Positions 11,715 through 21,203 of a DNA stretch of 64,000 nt are shown one piece after another. The stretch is from Enterobacter sp. Ag1 (GTDB lineage: Bacteria > Pseudomonadota > Gammaproteobacteria > Enterobacterales > Enterobacteriaceae). The notes below the pieces were generated by a model. It had not been told where the DNA came from, searched no databases, and saw only the letters and a program-made list of their open reading frames with translations. The stretch is taken from contig AKXM01000003.1 of the NCBI GenBank assembly GCA_000277545.1, positions 62,022-126,021 of the forward strand, given 5' to 3'. Position 1 is the stretch's first letter. Each line of letters opens with the position of its first letter. A program made the position numbers and the translations under genes.

Positions 11715-11934
11715 TTAACTTTGTAACGTCATAGAGTCAAAGAAAAAGGCCTGGAAACAGCGCCTTTTGCCATTTCTACCCTAAATAGTTTAAGTTGCAG
11801 GCAGACGCCCAGCTCAGCTAAGTGAGTACAGGTAACGCCCGTGCGGCTTAAAATATGACGGGTATATTCGCACACATTGCGGTGGCACAGTTTAAAATGC
11901 CTTCATCCAATTCGCTATCTTTAATGAAAAAAAT

Positions 11935-12519
11935 ATGAAACCGATTGTTCTGGCTTCCACCTCCCCGTTTCGCCGCAGCCTGCTTGAAAAGCTCGGCATG
12001 TCTTTCATCACTGCGTCACCAGAGGTCGATGAGACGCCATACCCGGGAGAAGATGCACGCCATTTAGTGACCCGTCTCGCCCAGGCCAAAGCGCAGGCAT
12101 TAAAAGAACGCTTCCCGCACCACCTTATTATCGGTTCCGATCAGGTTTGTGTTCTGAATAACCACATCACGGGAAAACCACACACGGTAGAGAATGCCGT
12201 ACAGCAGCTGATGCTGGCCCGGGGCACTATCGTGACCTTTTATACCGGGCTGGCTCTGTATAATTCTGCCAACGGGCAGCTACAAACGCTGTGCGAGCCT
12301 TTTGATGTTCATTTTCGTCATTTGACGGAGGATGAAATTCGCCGCTACGTGCAAAAAGAGCAGCCACTCAACTGTGCCGGGAGTTTTAAAAGCGAAGGAT
12401 TGGGCATCACGCTGTTTGAAAGGCTTGAGGGGAAAGATCCCAATACGTTAATCGGGCTGCCGCTCATCAGCCTGTGCGAAATGCTGCGCAACGAGGACTG
12501 TAACCCGCTGCTGGCGTAA
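11935..12519 (+). CDS. yceF: Maf-type nucleotide pyrophosphatase YceF
   Basis: 194-residue Maf/Ham1-superfamily house-cleaning enzyme; E. coli YceF hydrolyses m7GTP. It begins [20 protein letters not shown] with the STSPxRR phosphate loop, then ATPEVDET-like [17 protein letters not shown] and [15 protein letters not shown]. Length is identical to E. coli. No clear Shine-Dalgarno is visible before the ATG (AT-rich AATGAAAAAAAT). It is divergent from yceD and convergent with rluC. Confidence 0.94.
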   Translation: MKPIVLASTSPFRRSLLEKLGMSFITASPEVDETPYPGEDARHLVTRLAQAKAQALKERFPHHLIIGSDQVCVLNNHITGKPHTVENAVQQLMLARGTIVTFYTGLALYNSANGQLQTLCEPFDVHFRHLTEDEIRRYVQKEQPLNCAGSFKSEGLGITLFERLEGKDPNTLIGLPLISLCEMLRNEDCNPLLA

Positions 12520-12521
12520 TA

Positions 12522-12551
12522 AAAAATGCTCCGTCAAAGCGGAGCATTTTT
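12522..12551. terminator. Bidirectional terminator between yceF and rluC
   Basis: A 12-bp inverted repeat (AAAAATGCTCCG / CGGAGCATTTTT) with a 6-base loop sits between the converging stops, giving a U-tract on either strand. Confidence 0.88.
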
Positions 12552-12553
12552 CT

Positions 12554-13507
12554 TTATTTAGCGTTGCGTAAAACCTGCAGGCAGCGCTTTAACTGATTGT
12601 CCAGCGGCGCTTCAATGCGAATCACCTCCCCGGTATTCGGGTGGGTAAACTTGAGCGCGGCGGCGTGGAGGAACAGACGGTTGAGCCCGGTGCCCGCAAG
12701 CTGCTTATCAAACTCGCGGTCACCGTAACGATCGTCAAAGGCGATCGGATGGCCCGCGTGGAGAGTATGCACACGAATTTGGTGCGTGCGCCCGGTAACC
12801 GGACTGCAGCGAACCAGCGTCGCAAATTCGTAGCGCTCTTCCACCTTGAAGCGAGTCTCAGAAGGCTTGCCTTCACTATTCACTCTCACGATGCGCTCCC
12901 CGCTTTGCAGGATATTTTTCAACAGCGGCGCCTGTACGACTTTTACGTGCGACTGCCATTGCCCGCGCACCAGCGCAAGGTAATCCTTCTGCATGCCTTT
13001 ATCGCGCAGTTGTTCATGAAGCGAGCGCAGCGCAGAGCGTTTTTTAGCGACCAGCAGAACGCCGGACGTATCGCGGTCAAGGCGATGCACAAGCTCAAGG
13101 AAGCGCGCTTCCGGGCGCAGGGCGCGCAGCCCTTCAATCACCCCGAAGCTCAGGCCGCTACCGCCATGTACCGCAGTACCGGAAGGCTTGTTTAGCACCA
13201 GAATGTGGTCGTCTTCATAAAGAATGACATCGGTCAGCGCAGCGACTTTTTGCAAATGCGGAGAAACGGCTTCTTCCTCACGCTCGGCAACGCGCACCGG
13301 CGGAATGCGCACTTCATCGCCTGCTTCAAGTTTGTACTCTGGCTTGATGCGTTTTTTATTTACCCGCACTTCACCTTTGCGCACGATGCGATAAATCATG
13401 CTTTTTGGCACGCCTTTCAGGCGGGCGAGCAAAAAGTTGTCGATACGCTGCCCGGCCTCATCGGCGGAAATTGCAACGATTTTTACTGATGGAGTCTCTG
13501 TTTTCAT
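12554..13507 (-). CDS. rluC: 23S rRNA pseudouridine(955/2504/2580) synthase RluC
   Basis: 317-residue RluA-family pseudouridine synthase. An N-terminal S4 RNA-binding domain (about residues 18-80, MIYRIVRKGEVRVNKKR) precedes the catalytic domain with HRLDRDTSGVLLVAKK, whose Asp is catalytic. The ATG at 13507 (MKTETPSVKIVAISADEAGQ) matches E. coli; upstream in-frame sequence belongs to the rne leader region. It is divergent from rne across 569 bases. Confidence 0.96.
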   Translation of the reverse strand: MKTETPSVKIVAISADEAGQRIDNFLLARLKGVPKSMIYRIVRKGEVRVNKKRIKPEYKLEAGDEVRIPPVRVAEREEEAVSPHLQKVAALTDVILYEDDHILVLNKPSGTAVHGGSGLSFGVIEGLRALRPEARFLELVHRLDRDTSGVLLVAKKRSALRSLHEQLRDKGMQKDYLALVRGQWQSHVKVVQAPLLKNILQSGERIVRVNSEGKPSETRFKVEERYEFATLVRCSPVTGRTHQIRVHTLHAGHPIAFDDRYGDREFDKQLAGTGLNRLFLHAAALKFTHPNTGEVIRIEAPLDNQLKRCLQVLRNAK

Positions 13508-14076
13508 GGTCGGCGATTCTAAATAGCCCTGGCGCATAGCGCCACTCATTTTTATGTGCTTAACTGACAATCTGTTCTGTTTTAAACCGTCCAGACCGCC
13601 TTTTTTCATCCCCTTTGTGGCGAGGTTAAAATAGCGGTTAAAAAACTGTAAGAAACAGGGCGCTAATAGCAAAAGTCATCTTGCTATAACAAGGTTAGCA
13701 GTGGAATAATGTTGTGGTTTTCCGTGTTGAATCTTGTTAGAACAAGAAAGTTTGCGGAATACCCATTTTGCCTGAACGTCCATCCACGCAGCAATGGCGT
13801 AAGACGTATTGTACTTTCAGGCAGTTAGCGGGCTGCGGGTTGCAGCCTGACCGGTAATATGGAATCAACTCTTAAGAAATATTCTAAGGTTATTCCCACG
13901 ATAATTGCGCTGTATTTCCGTATGAAATACAGGCAACCGACACTTTGCGCCTCTCAGCAAACGACAACCGTGAGGTTGGCGACACGCGTTTAGTCACGAG
14001 GCCATCGGTTCACTCCCGGTTAGCGTCACCATGCCCGCAGCTCTGTCGCCAATGTAAGAATAATGAGTAAGTTACG
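13508..14076 (+). promoter_or_regulatory. rluC-rne intergenic region with long rne 5' leader
   Basis: This 569-base gap has no convincing gene. E. coli rne has a leader of about 361 bases through which RNase E destabilises its own mRNA. A hairpin GGCTGC / GCAGCC with a GGGTT loop (13831-13847), about 230 bases upstream of the ATG, resembles the E. coli hp2 element. Promoters for both genes must also be here; I could not place them securely. Confidence 0.6.
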
Positions 14077-17000
14077 ATGAAAAGAATGTTAATTAACGCA
14101 ACTCAGCAAGAAGAGTTGCGTGTCGCCCTTGTAGATGGGCAACGTCTGTACGATCTGGATATTGAAAGCCCAGGGCACGAACAGAAAAAAGCAAACATCT
14201 ATAAAGGCAAAATCACCCGTATTGAACCAAGTCTGGAAGCGGCGTTTGTTGATTATGGCGCAGAAAGACACGGTTTCCTCCCTCTGAAAGAGATCGCTCG
14301 CGAATACTTCCCTTCGAACTACGCTTCCCACGGTCGCCCGAACATTAAAGACGTTCTGCGCGAAGGCCAGGAAGTGATCGTCCAGATTGATAAAGAAGAA
14401 CGCGGTAACAAAGGCGCAGCCTTAACCACCTTTATCAGCCTTGCAGGCAGCTATCTGGTTCTGATGCCAAACAACCCTCGCGCCGGCGGCATTTCTCGTC
14501 GTATCGAAGGTGATGATCGTACCGAATTAAAAGAAGCGCTTTCTTCCCTTGAACTGCCGGACGGTATGGGTCTTATCGTACGTACCGCGGGTGTGGGCAA
14601 ATCTGCAGAAGCGCTGCAGTGGGATCTGAGCTTCCGCCTGAAGCACTGGGAAGCCATTCAGAAAGCCGCTGAAAACCGCCCTGCTCCTTTCCTGATTCAC
14701 CAGGAGAGCAACGTTATTGTTCGCGCCTTCCGCGACTACCTGCGCCAGGACATCGGCGAAATCCTGATAGACAACCCGAAAGTGCTTGAGCTGGCTCGCC
14801 AGCACATCGCTGCCCTGGGTCGCCCGGATTTCAGCAGCAAAATTAAGCTCTACACCGGTGAAATTCCGCTGTTCAGCCACTATCAGATTGAGTCGCAGAT
14901 TGAGTCCGCCTTCCAGCGCGAAGTCCGTCTGCCGTCCGGCGGTTCTATCGTTATTGATACTACCGAGGCCTTGACCGCCATCGACATCAACTCCGCGCGT
15001 GCAACCCGCGGCGGCGACATCGAAGAAACCGCTTTCAACACTAACCTTGAAGCGGCCGATGAAATTGCCCGTCAGCTGCGCCTGCGTGATCTCGGCGGCC
15101 TGATCGTTATCGACTTCATCGACATGACGCCGGTTCGCCACCAGCGCGCGGTCGAAAACCGCCTGCGTGAAGCCGTGCGTCAAGACAGAGCCCGCATCCA
15201 GATCAGCCATATCTCACGTTTCGGCCTGCTGGAAATGTCGCGTCAGCGTCTGAGCCCTTCTCTTGGTGAGTCCAGCCACCACGTCTGCCCTCGCTGTAGC
15301 GGTACCGGCACCATTCGCGATAACGAATCCCTGTCGCTCTCCATTCTGCGTCTGATTGAAGAAGAAGCGCTGAAGGAGAACACCAAAGAAGTTCACGCCA
15401 TTGTTCCTGTGCCAATCGCCTCTTACCTGCTGAACGAAAAACGTGATGCAGTAAGCGCCATTGAGAAACGCCAGGGCGGCGTGCGCGCGATTATCGTGCC
15501 AAACGATCAGATGGAAACCCCGCACTACTCCGTACTCCGCGTGCGTAAAGGCGAAGAAACCCAGACGCTGAGCTACATGCTGCCTAAGCTGCATGAAGAA
15601 GAGATGGCGGTGCCGTCTGACGAAGAGTACACCGAGCGTAAGCGCCCTGAGCAGCCTGCACTGGCCACCTTTGTCATGCCAGAGGTGCCACCTGCGCCAC
15701 AGGAGACCACGGCGGAGAAACCTGCTGTTGTCGCCGCGAAACCAGCCGCTCAGCCAAAAGCTGATGCCGCTGCACAGCCGGGCCTGGTTAGCCGCTTCTT
15801 CTCTGCACTGAAAAAACTCTTCGCCGGCGACACCTCTGCCGCTGAAGTGAAAGAAGTGAAGGAAGAGAAAGCGACCGACTCTGAAAATCCGCGTCAGGAT
15901 CGTCGTAACAATAACCGCCGTCAGAACAACCGCCGCGATCGTGGCGATCGCAATGACCGTGGGGACCGTAACAACCGCGATCGCGACAACCGTGATAATC
16001 GCAACAACCGCGATGACCGCAACAATGAAGCCCGTGAAGCTCGCGAACCGCGTGAAGGTCGTGACGACAATCGTCGCAACCGTCGTAACGGTCAACAGCA
16101 AAATGCGGAAGTTCGTGAATCACGCCAGAACGTTGTTGCTGCCGTTGACGATGCTGAAAAACAGCAGAAGTCCCGTGACGAGCAACAGCCACGTCGCGAG
16201 CGTAACCGCCGTCGCTCTGATGAAAAACGTCAGGCACAGCAGGAAGTCAAAGCACTGCAGCAGGACAATGTTGTCGAGCAGGATGCCGAGCAGGAAGAAC
16301 GCACTCAGGTTATGCAGCGCCGTAAACCGCGCCAGCTGAGCCAGAAAGTTCGCTTTGAATCTGCCGATGCTCCTGCAGTAGAAGAAACTCAGGTTGTACA
16401 GGCCAGCACCGAGCAGGCACCGATTGCACTGCCTGCGGTTGTAGAAGCGCCGGTAAATGCAGAACAGCAGGATGAAAACGGTGAAAACCGCGATACTGCC
16501 GGTATGCCGCGTCGTTCACGTCGCTCTCCTCGTCACCTGCGTGTCAGCGGCCAGCGCCGTCGTCGCTATCGTGATGAGCGTTACCCGGCGGTATCCCCGA
16601 TGCCACTGACAGCAGCATGCGCCTCTCCAGAGCTGGCATCCGGGAAAGTGTTCATCACCTACCCTGTTGCCCGTCCACACGATCAGCTTGCTCAGGAAGA
16701 GGCGTTCCAGGCTCACGAAGACGTTCAGCACGTTAACGTCGCTGAGGCTGCAGCAGTAGAAGCCCCTGTTGAAGACGGCCTGGTCATCGAGCCGGTGAAA
16801 GCGGTGGAAACCGTTATTGAACCTGCCGTGGTGGAAACAGCTCATCCAGAAGTGATTGAAGCACCGGTGGCTGAACAGTCGGAGCCGGTTGCCGAAGTGG
16901 ATGAAGCGCCTGTCGCAGAGATCGTGGCACAGGTTTCGCCTGCAGAGGAAGAAACTGCTCAGGCGATCGCAGAAGTCAGCGAACCAGCGCCGGTAGCGGC

Positions 17001-17343
17001 AGAAGCTCCAGCGATTGAAGAAGCTCCAGCGATTGAAGAGGCTCCAGCGGTTGAAGAAGCGCCGGTTGCAGTAGTTGAAGAGGTAAAACCTGTTGTGGAA
17101 GCAGCGCCTGTGGTTGAAGCAACACCTGTGACGCCGGAGGTTAACACCGAATCTTCTGTTGCCGCTAAGCACGCCACGGCGCCAATGACCCGCGCTCCGG
17201 CACCGGAATACACGCCTGAGGCGCCTCGCCAAAGCGACTGGGTTCGCCCGGACTTCGGCTTCAGCGGGAAAGGCTCTGCCGGCGGGCACAGCGCCAGCCA
17301 CCAGGCTACAGCGCCAGCCACTCGCCCACAAAGCGTGGAGTAA
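14077..17343 (+). CDS. rne: Ribonuclease E
   Basis: 1088-residue endoribonuclease and degradosome scaffold (E. coli 1061). The N-terminal catalytic half is highly conserved: S1 domain at about 36-120, DNase I-like part with metal-binding Asp in TAIDINSAR and IVIDFIDM, and Zn-link CPRCSGTGT near 404-407. The C-terminal half shows the membrane-targeting amphipathic helix ([13 protein letters not shown], about 570-582), an Arg/Asn/Asp-rich RNA-binding stretch (about 610-670), a second Arg-rich region, an acidic Pro/Ala/Glu repeat region, and a C-terminal [12 protein letters not shown] segment likely to bind PNPase. The extra length lies in the repeats. A terminator follows 17 bases past the stop. 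Confidence 0.98.
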   Translation: MKRMLINATQQEELRVALVDGQRLYDLDIESPGHEQKKANIYKGKITRIEPSLEAAFVDYGAERHGFLPLKEIAREYFPSNYASHGRPNIKDVLREGQEVIVQIDKEERGNKGAALTTFISLAGSYLVLMPNNPRAGGISRRIEGDDRTELKEALSSLELPDGMGLIVRTAGVGKSAEALQWDLSFRLKHWEAIQKAAENRPAPFLIHQESNVIVRAFRDYLRQDIGEILIDNPKVLELARQHIAALGRPDFSSKIKLYTGEIPLFSHYQIESQIESAFQREVRLPSGGSIVIDTTEALTAIDINSARATRGGDIEETAFNTNLEAADEIARQLRLRDLGGLIVIDFIDMTPVRHQRAVENRLREAVRQDRARIQISHISRFGLLEMSRQRLSPSLGESSHHVCPRCSGTGTIRDNESLSLSILRLIEEEALKENTKEVHAIVPVPIASYLLNEKRDAVSAIEKRQGGVRAIIVPNDQMETPHYSVLRVRKGEETQTLSYMLPKLHEEEMAVPSDEEYTERKRPEQPALATFVMPEVPPAPQETTAEKPAVVAAKPAAQPKADAAAQPGLVSRFFSALKKLFAGDTSAAEVKEVKEEKATDSENPRQDRRNNNRRQNNRRDRGDRNDRGDRNNRDRDNRDNRNNRDDRNNEAREAREPREGRDDNRRNRRNGQQQNAEVRESRQNVVAAVDDAEKQQKSRDEQQPRRERNRRRSDEKRQAQQEVKALQQDNVVEQDAEQEERTQVMQRRKPRQLSQKVRFESADAPAVEETQVVQASTEQAPIALPAVVEAPVNAEQQDENGENRDTAGMPRRSRRSPRHLRVSGQRRRRYRDERYPAVSPMPLTAACASPELASGKVFITYPVARPHDQLAQEEAFQAHEDVQHVNVAEAAAVEAPVEDGLVIEPVKAVETVIEPAVVETAHPEVIEAPVAEQSEPVAEVDEAPVAEIVAQVSPAEEETAQAIAEVSEPAPVAAEAPAIEEAPAIEEAPAVEEAPVAVVEEVKPVVEAAPVVEATPVTPEVNTESSVAAKHATAPMTRAPAPEYTPEAPRQSDWVRPDFGFSGKGSAGGHSASHQATAPATRPQSVE
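16993..17067 (+). repeat. In-frame 18-bp tandem repeat in rne (APAIEE-type)
   Basis: Tandem units of GAAGCTCCAGCGATTGAA-type sequence encode [24 protein letters not shown] in the disordered acidic part of RNase E. The first two units differ by single bases, suggesting recent slippage expansion. Confidence 0.8.
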
Positions 17344-17359
17344 TCTTCAGCGCTAAGTC

Positions 17360-17388
17360 AAAAGCCGGTCACCTGACCGGCTTTTTTA
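17360..17388 (+). terminator. rne terminator
   Basis: Inverted repeat AAAAGCCGGTCA / TGACCGGCTTTT with a two-base CC loop, followed by a T run, 17 bases after the rne stop. Confidence 0.9.
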
Positions 17389-17430
17389 TTTCCCCAGTCT
17401 GATCGATAAGCGAAACAATCGCCAACCAAT

Positions 17431-17453
17431 AAGATGCATTTAAAATGCACTTT
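17431..17453 (+). promoter_or_regulatory. NsrR-type operator upstream of yeaR
   Basis: AAGATGCATTT-A-AAATGCACTTT is an 11-1-11 near-palindrome matching the remembered NsrR consensus (AAGATGCATTT with its inverted partner), 9 of 11 positions symmetric. E. coli yeaR-yoaG is repressed by NsrR and induced by nitrate and nitric oxide, so the site fits the genes that follow 66 bases downstream. Confidence 0.7.
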
Positions 17454-17518
17454 ATGGTAAACACTGTGGCTAATTGTATGATGTAATGCTTGCAGAACTT
17501 ATTGAGGAGAAACGCACC

Positions 17519-17848
17519 ATGCTCCCTGTACCGCAGAACTGCATTCACACCCGCTCTTCTCCCTTCTGGGATAAAAACTCCGCCCCCGCGGGCCTGTTTC
17601 AGCGACATCTCGATAAAGGCACGCGCCCCGGCGTGTACCCTCGCCTGAGCGTCATGCAAGGAAAGGTTCGCTACCTGGGCTATGCCGATGCCACCTCGCC
17701 AGAGCCAGAAACAGAACTGATTGTTGAAGCGGGTCACTTCGGCGTATTCCCGCCAGAGAAATGGCATCACCTCGAGCTGCTCACCGACGATGCCGTCTTT
17801 AACATCGACTTTTTTGTCGCCCCGGAAGTGCTCCGCTCCATGTCATGA
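17519..17848 (+). CDS. yeaR: DUF1971 cupin-like protein YeaR
   Basis: 109-residue small beta-barrel protein of the YeaR/TehB C-terminal (DUF1971) family. It contains CIHTRSSPFWDK, HLDKGTRPGVYPRLSVM and FPPEKWHHLELLTDDAVFNIDFF, nearly the same motifs as E. coli YeaR. Function is unproven: the family is annotated as tellurite-resistance related, and yeaR is a nitrate/NO-responsive gene. The ATG at 17519 follows a GAGGAG ribosome site; an upstream in-frame ATG lacks one. It is first in a three-gene operon behind an NsrR-type operator, in a different chromosomal place than in E. coli. Confidence 0.9.
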   Translation: MLPVPQNCIHTRSSPFWDKNSAPAGLFQRHLDKGTRPGVYPRLSVMQGKVRYLGYADATSPEPETELIVEAGHFGVFPPEKWHHLELLTDDAVFNIDFFVAPEVLRSMS

Positions 17849-17864
17849 CAGAAGGAATCTAATT

Positions 17865-18215
17865 ATGCTGACTATTCCCAAAAACTATCTACATACCCGC
17901 GCCACGCCGTTCTGGACTAAAGAGACCGCCCCTGCCGCTTTATTTACCCACCACAACACCAAAGCGGGCGTCTTTGGCCGCCTCTCAGTGATGCAGGGCG
18001 CAGTGAAATATTTTGGTTTTCCCGACGCCGATTCAACAACACCTGACGTGGAAATCGTTATTGAGGCAGGCGCCTTTGCCATTTCTCCGCCGCAGAAGTG
18101 GCACCGCATTGAGTTGCTGACCGACGACACTTATTTCAATATCGACTTCTTCGCCTCTCCTGAAGCAAAACTGGAAGGCAACGGCCTGGGTAAAGTGGTC
18201 AACAGCCAGAGGTAA
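17865..18215 (+). CDS. Second DUF1971 cupin-like protein (YeaR paralogue)
   Basis: 116-residue paralogue of the gene just upstream: NYLHTRATPFWTK, GVFGRLSVMQGAVKYFGF, and FAISPPQKWHRIELLTDDTYFNIDFF. It diverges in the central part (THHNTKAGVFG in place of HLDKGTRPGVYP) and keeps the His/Glu residues likely to line the barrel (KWHRIE). The ATG at 17865 has GAAGGA upstream and starts 16 bases after yeaR. This is a tandem duplication or paralogue pair; E. coli has only one yeaR. Substrate and function are unknown. Confidence 0.85.
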   Translation: MLTIPKNYLHTRATPFWTKETAPAALFTHHNTKAGVFGRLSVMQGAVKYFGFPDADSTTPDVEIVIEAGAFAISPPQKWHRIELLTDDTYFNIDFFASPEAKLEGNGLGKVVNSQR

Positions 18216-18220
18216 TCATG

Positions 18221-18403
18221 ATGGGCAAAGCAACTTATACCGTCAGCGTCACCAACAACAGTAACGGCGTCTCGGTCGATTATGAGACCGAAACGCCAAT
18301 GACGCTGCTGATCCCGGACGTCGCTGCCGAAGTGGTCAAAGAGCTGGTCAACACCGTCCGCGCTTATGACACGGAAGATGAACACGAAGTTTGCGGCTGG
18401 TGA
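18221..18403 (+). CDS. yoaG: DUF1869 protein YoaG
   Basis: 60-residue protein nearly identical to remembered E. coli YoaG: MGKATYTVSVTNNSNGVSVD at the N-terminus and a HEVCGW end. YoaG is a small dimeric protein of unknown function co-transcribed with yeaR under NsrR and NarL/P control. Two ATGs are adjacent (18218, 18221); the second gives the E. coli form and eight bases after AGAGG. It completes the yeaR-type operon. Confidence 0.92.
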   Translation: MGKATYTVSVTNNSNGVSVDYETETPMTLLIPDVAAEVVKELVNTVRAYDTEDEHEVCGW

Positions 18404-18410
18404 AATGCAC

Positions 18411-18444
18411 AAAAAAAAGCCCGCTCCGGGGTGCGGAAGCGGGC
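18411..18444 (-). terminator. Terminator of the flgKL transcript
   Basis: Stem GCCCGCT / AGCGGGC with a 12-base loop. On the minus strand it is followed by eight T residues, 46 bases past the flgL stop. The plus strand has no T run, so it serves yoaG poorly. Confidence 0.82.
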
Positions 18445-18489
18445 ATATAAAGCGCGTTCAGTTTCATCACGCGCCCAAAACGTTGAAGG

Positions 18490-19458
18490 CTATCGGCTGT
18501 TAAGCTGGAACAGTGACATGCCTTGCAAATCGGTGAAGACTTTATAAGAAGCTTGTAGCGCAGCCTGCTGCTGAACATAGTTAGAGACAGTTGCCGTCCA
18601 GTCGGCGCCGACCAGCTGACTCATCTGGTCAGTTTGCGCCAGCGCTCTTTCATTACCGAGGTCATCCAGCTTGCTCAGCTCATTAAGCTGGGTACCTAAC
18701 TCAGCGCGCACGGTAGACACATTGCTCAGGGCATTGCTCAGCCCACGGTTTGTTTTCGCGACGGCCGCATCAAGGGCTTTCTTACCTGCGTCGTCCAACC
18801 CGGCCGTTGGCGTTTTCAAGGCCGCGATAGCAGAGTCCAGCATATTAAAGATGTTGGTCTCGCTCGGCGAGCCATCGGGTTCCGGCGTGGCGTTACTGGA
18901 GATGCGATTGAAAACATCATTGCCGGTATGCCCAATTGTCATGGTTCGGGAGGTATCAACCTGTTGGGTAATTGGAAGCGTTCCGCCCTGATAGGTAATG
19001 CTACCTGCCCCACCGGTAAACGGTGCTGCTTCAGTTTTATAACCAGCAAAAATAAAACGACCGTTCCCGTCGGTACTGTTCGCCAGGTTCAGTATTTGGT
19101 TGCGAATACCTTCGAGATCGGTTGCCAGCGAGGCACGGTCGTCATCACTCAACGTTCCGCTGCTGGCAGCATAAACAACTTTCTCCTGAGCACTTTGAAT
19201 TGAAGAGACCGTTTGCTGCAAAACGCTCTCTTCCAGCGAAACCTTCTGCGTCGCAAAGGTACGCGCCAGTTTGTACTGGTCGTTCATCGACTGAGCCTGG
19301 GAAAGCACCACCGCCTGAGACGCTGCAACAGGATCGTCTGATGGCCGGTTAACGCGGTTACCGGTGCTCATCTGCTCGCCATAACTCAGCCATAAACTCT
19401 GCGCGTCGCTAATGCCGCGCATGTTCTGGTCATATAACATTTGGGTACTGATACGCAT
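18490..19458 (-). CDS. flgL: Flagellar hook-filament junction protein FlgL (HAP3)
   Basis: 322-residue hook-associated protein 3, the second junction ring joining hook to filament. It begins MRISTQMLYDQNMRGISDAQ with flagellin-like N- and C-terminal helices (STGNRVNRPSDDPVAASQ; C-terminal LQASYKVFTDLQGMSLFQL). Length is close to E. coli (317). It starts 14 bases after flgK and is last in the cluster; a terminator follows. Confidence 0.96.
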   Translation of the reverse strand: MRISTQMLYDQNMRGISDAQSLWLSYGEQMSTGNRVNRPSDDPVAASQAVVLSQAQSMNDQYKLARTFATQKVSLEESVLQQTVSSIQSAQEKVVYAASSGTLSDDDRASLATDLEGIRNQILNLANSTDGNGRFIFAGYKTEAAPFTGGAGSITYQGGTLPITQQVDTSRTMTIGHTGNDVFNRISSNATPEPDGSPSETNIFNMLDSAIAALKTPTAGLDDAGKKALDAAVAKTNRGLSNALSNVSTVRAELGTQLNELSKLDDLGNERALAQTDQMSQLVGADWTATVSNYVQQQAALQASYKVFTDLQGMSLFQLNSR

Positions 19459-19472
19459 GACGCTGGCTCCCG

Positions 19473-21128
19473 TTAGCGAATGTTCAGCAACGCATCAAAC
19501 AACGATGATGCAGTCTGAAGGACCTGGGCGTTAGCCATATAGTACTGCTGGTAACGCTGCAGGTTGCCATACTCTTCATCGAGGCTAACCCCCGAGATAG
19601 ATTGCTGCTGCTTGGTGAGCTGCGTCACCACATTCCCCTGAGTCGTACTAGTCACTTTCAGGCTTGCCGTTTTGTTACCCACGTCGCTGACCAGAGTGGC
19701 ATACGCATCGTTGAACGACTTGTTGCCTTCGACCTGCTTAGAGTTCTGCAGATCCAACATGGCCTGAGCATTACGGTTATCGCTCTTGCCGGCGGTAGGA
19801 TCGCTTGCCAGCGCCAGTTTCGACTCATCTTTCACGGCCAGGCTCATGTTCACTACCGCGTCGGATACCGGTTTAACGGTGAAGCTCTCGTTGTTGGCAG
19901 GCGTGCCGCTCACGCCAACTTTCAGCCCGTCAAAGTTAAGGCTGACGTTGCCGCTTGCGTCCGTTGTCGCGCCGGGGTTAATGTTGGCGTTGTCCGACAG
20001 ACGGGTCACCTTCCAGTTTCCGCCCACAAACTCAACCTTATAATCACTGGCCTGAATCTGCTTGCTGTCGGTGGTGGTCGCGGTGAGCTGCGTGCCGCTG
20101 GTATTGCGGCTGTTGCTCAGGACTGTTGGGCCACCGACGGTAAACAGGTTGGTGCCTTTGTCGCCGTTGGCATCATAGCCCTGGGTGTGCTGGCTGTTCA
20201 TGGCCGTCGCAAAGGCCTGAGCCATCTGGCCCAGACGGTTACGAGCGCTGTCCAAATCCTGAGTACGGAAGGTAAACAGCCCACCCAGAGAACCTGTATT
20301 CAGCTGGCTTTCTGGAATTTCCACTTTACCGGCAATCGGATCGACAAAAGCGACTGTCGTACGGGAAGGATCTGCGCTGGAGTTAACCGCCGCCAGTTGG
20401 TTAGCCGTGTCGCCCTGCACCAGGCTAATACCATTGCCGATAGATACGTTGTACGTACCACCATCCTGCACGCTGACGTCTACGCCAACAATTTGGTTTA
20501 GCTGGCTAACAAGCTGATCGCGCTGATCCAGCAGGTCATTTGGCGCTGAACCCGCGCCCACACCTTTCAGGCGTGAGATCTGGTCGTTCAGATTCGCAAT
20601 TTGCTTAGCGTAGGTGTTGATTTGGTCCACGCTGCTGCTGATCGACAGGTTAACCTGCTTGTCCTGATCGCGCAGGTACTGGTCGGTGACCTTAAACTGG
20701 TTTACCAGACCATCCGCTTTGCCCAGCAGCGCCTGACGAGCCGCAGGATCCTGAGCATTACTGGTCAGCGTCTGCAGGCCGGAGAAGAAATCCTGCATGG
20801 TTTTTGACAGCGAGTTGGTCGTCCCGGACAGAATGTTGTCGATTTTTGACATCTGCTGATACTGGGTTGTCAGCCCGCTGCTTTGCGTCTGGGCCGCACG
20901 CAGCTGGTTAGTGATAAAGGAGTCGTACTCACGCTGCACGCCGTTGACATACACGCCATTGCCAATATAGCCGCCGCCGGTCAGGGTGCTTTTTGACTGG
21001 GACAGAATCGTCGTCTGGCGGGTATAACCGCTTACGTTATAGTTCGAAATGTTATTGCCGACGGTGCTTAATGCCGCCTGGGCAGCACTCAGGCCACTCA
21101 TGGCGCTGTTAATCAGGCTATTGGACAT
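19473..21128 (-). CDS. flgK: Flagellar hook-associated protein FlgK (HAP1)
   Basis: 551-residue hook-filament junction protein (E. coli 547). It starts MSNSLINSAMSGLSAAQAAL with the rod/hook family motif VGNNISNYNVSGYTRQ, and ends in a coiled C-terminal helix (NLQRYQQYYMANAQVLQTAS). I chose the ATG at 21128 by homology; an in-frame ATG nine codons earlier adds MTTRYQGTF. A sigma-28 promoter lies 43 bases upstream, so flgKL can be expressed as class 3 genes. Confidence 0.97.
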   Translation of the reverse strand: MSNSLINSAMSGLSAAQAALSTVGNNISNYNVSGYTRQTTILSQSKSTLTGGGYIGNGVYVNGVQREYDSFITNQLRAAQTQSSGLTTQYQQMSKIDNILSGTTNSLSKTMQDFFSGLQTLTSNAQDPAARQALLGKADGLVNQFKVTDQYLRDQDKQVNLSISSSVDQINTYAKQIANLNDQISRLKGVGAGSAPNDLLDQRDQLVSQLNQIVGVDVSVQDGGTYNVSIGNGISLVQGDTANQLAAVNSSADPSRTTVAFVDPIAGKVEIPESQLNTGSLGGLFTFRTQDLDSARNRLGQMAQAFATAMNSQHTQGYDANGDKGTNLFTVGGPTVLSNSRNTSGTQLTATTTDSKQIQASDYKVEFVGGNWKVTRLSDNANINPGATTDASGNVSLNFDGLKVGVSGTPANNESFTVKPVSDAVVNMSLAVKDESKLALASDPTAGKSDNRNAQAMLDLQNSKQVEGNKSFNDAYATLVSDVGNKTASLKVTSTTQGNVVTQLTKQQQSISGVSLDEEYGNLQRYQQYYMANAQVLQTASSLFDALLNIR

Positions 21129-21170
21129 GAAGGTTCCTTGATAGCGTGTGGTCAAAGGTTCTGCTACCTA

Positions 21171-21197
21171 TTATCGGCAGCAGGCCACGGGACTTGA
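21171..21197 (-). promoter_or_regulatory. Sigma-28 (FliA) promoter for flgKL
   Basis: The minus strand reads TCAA-N15-GCCGATAA, matching the FliA consensus TAAA-N15-GCCGATAA except for one base. It lies between flgJ and flgK, as in Salmonella and E. coli. Confidence 0.88.
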
Positions 21198-21203
21198 GTC
21201 TCT

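Noticed and set aside
15214..17331. Long minus-strand frames (295 and 271 codons) under rne
   Set aside because: They arise from the repetitive Arg/Asp and Pro/Glu codons of RNase E read backwards and give low-complexity protein.
19602..20501. 299-codon plus-strand frame under flgK
   Set aside because: No domain, no ribosome site, complement of a secure gene.
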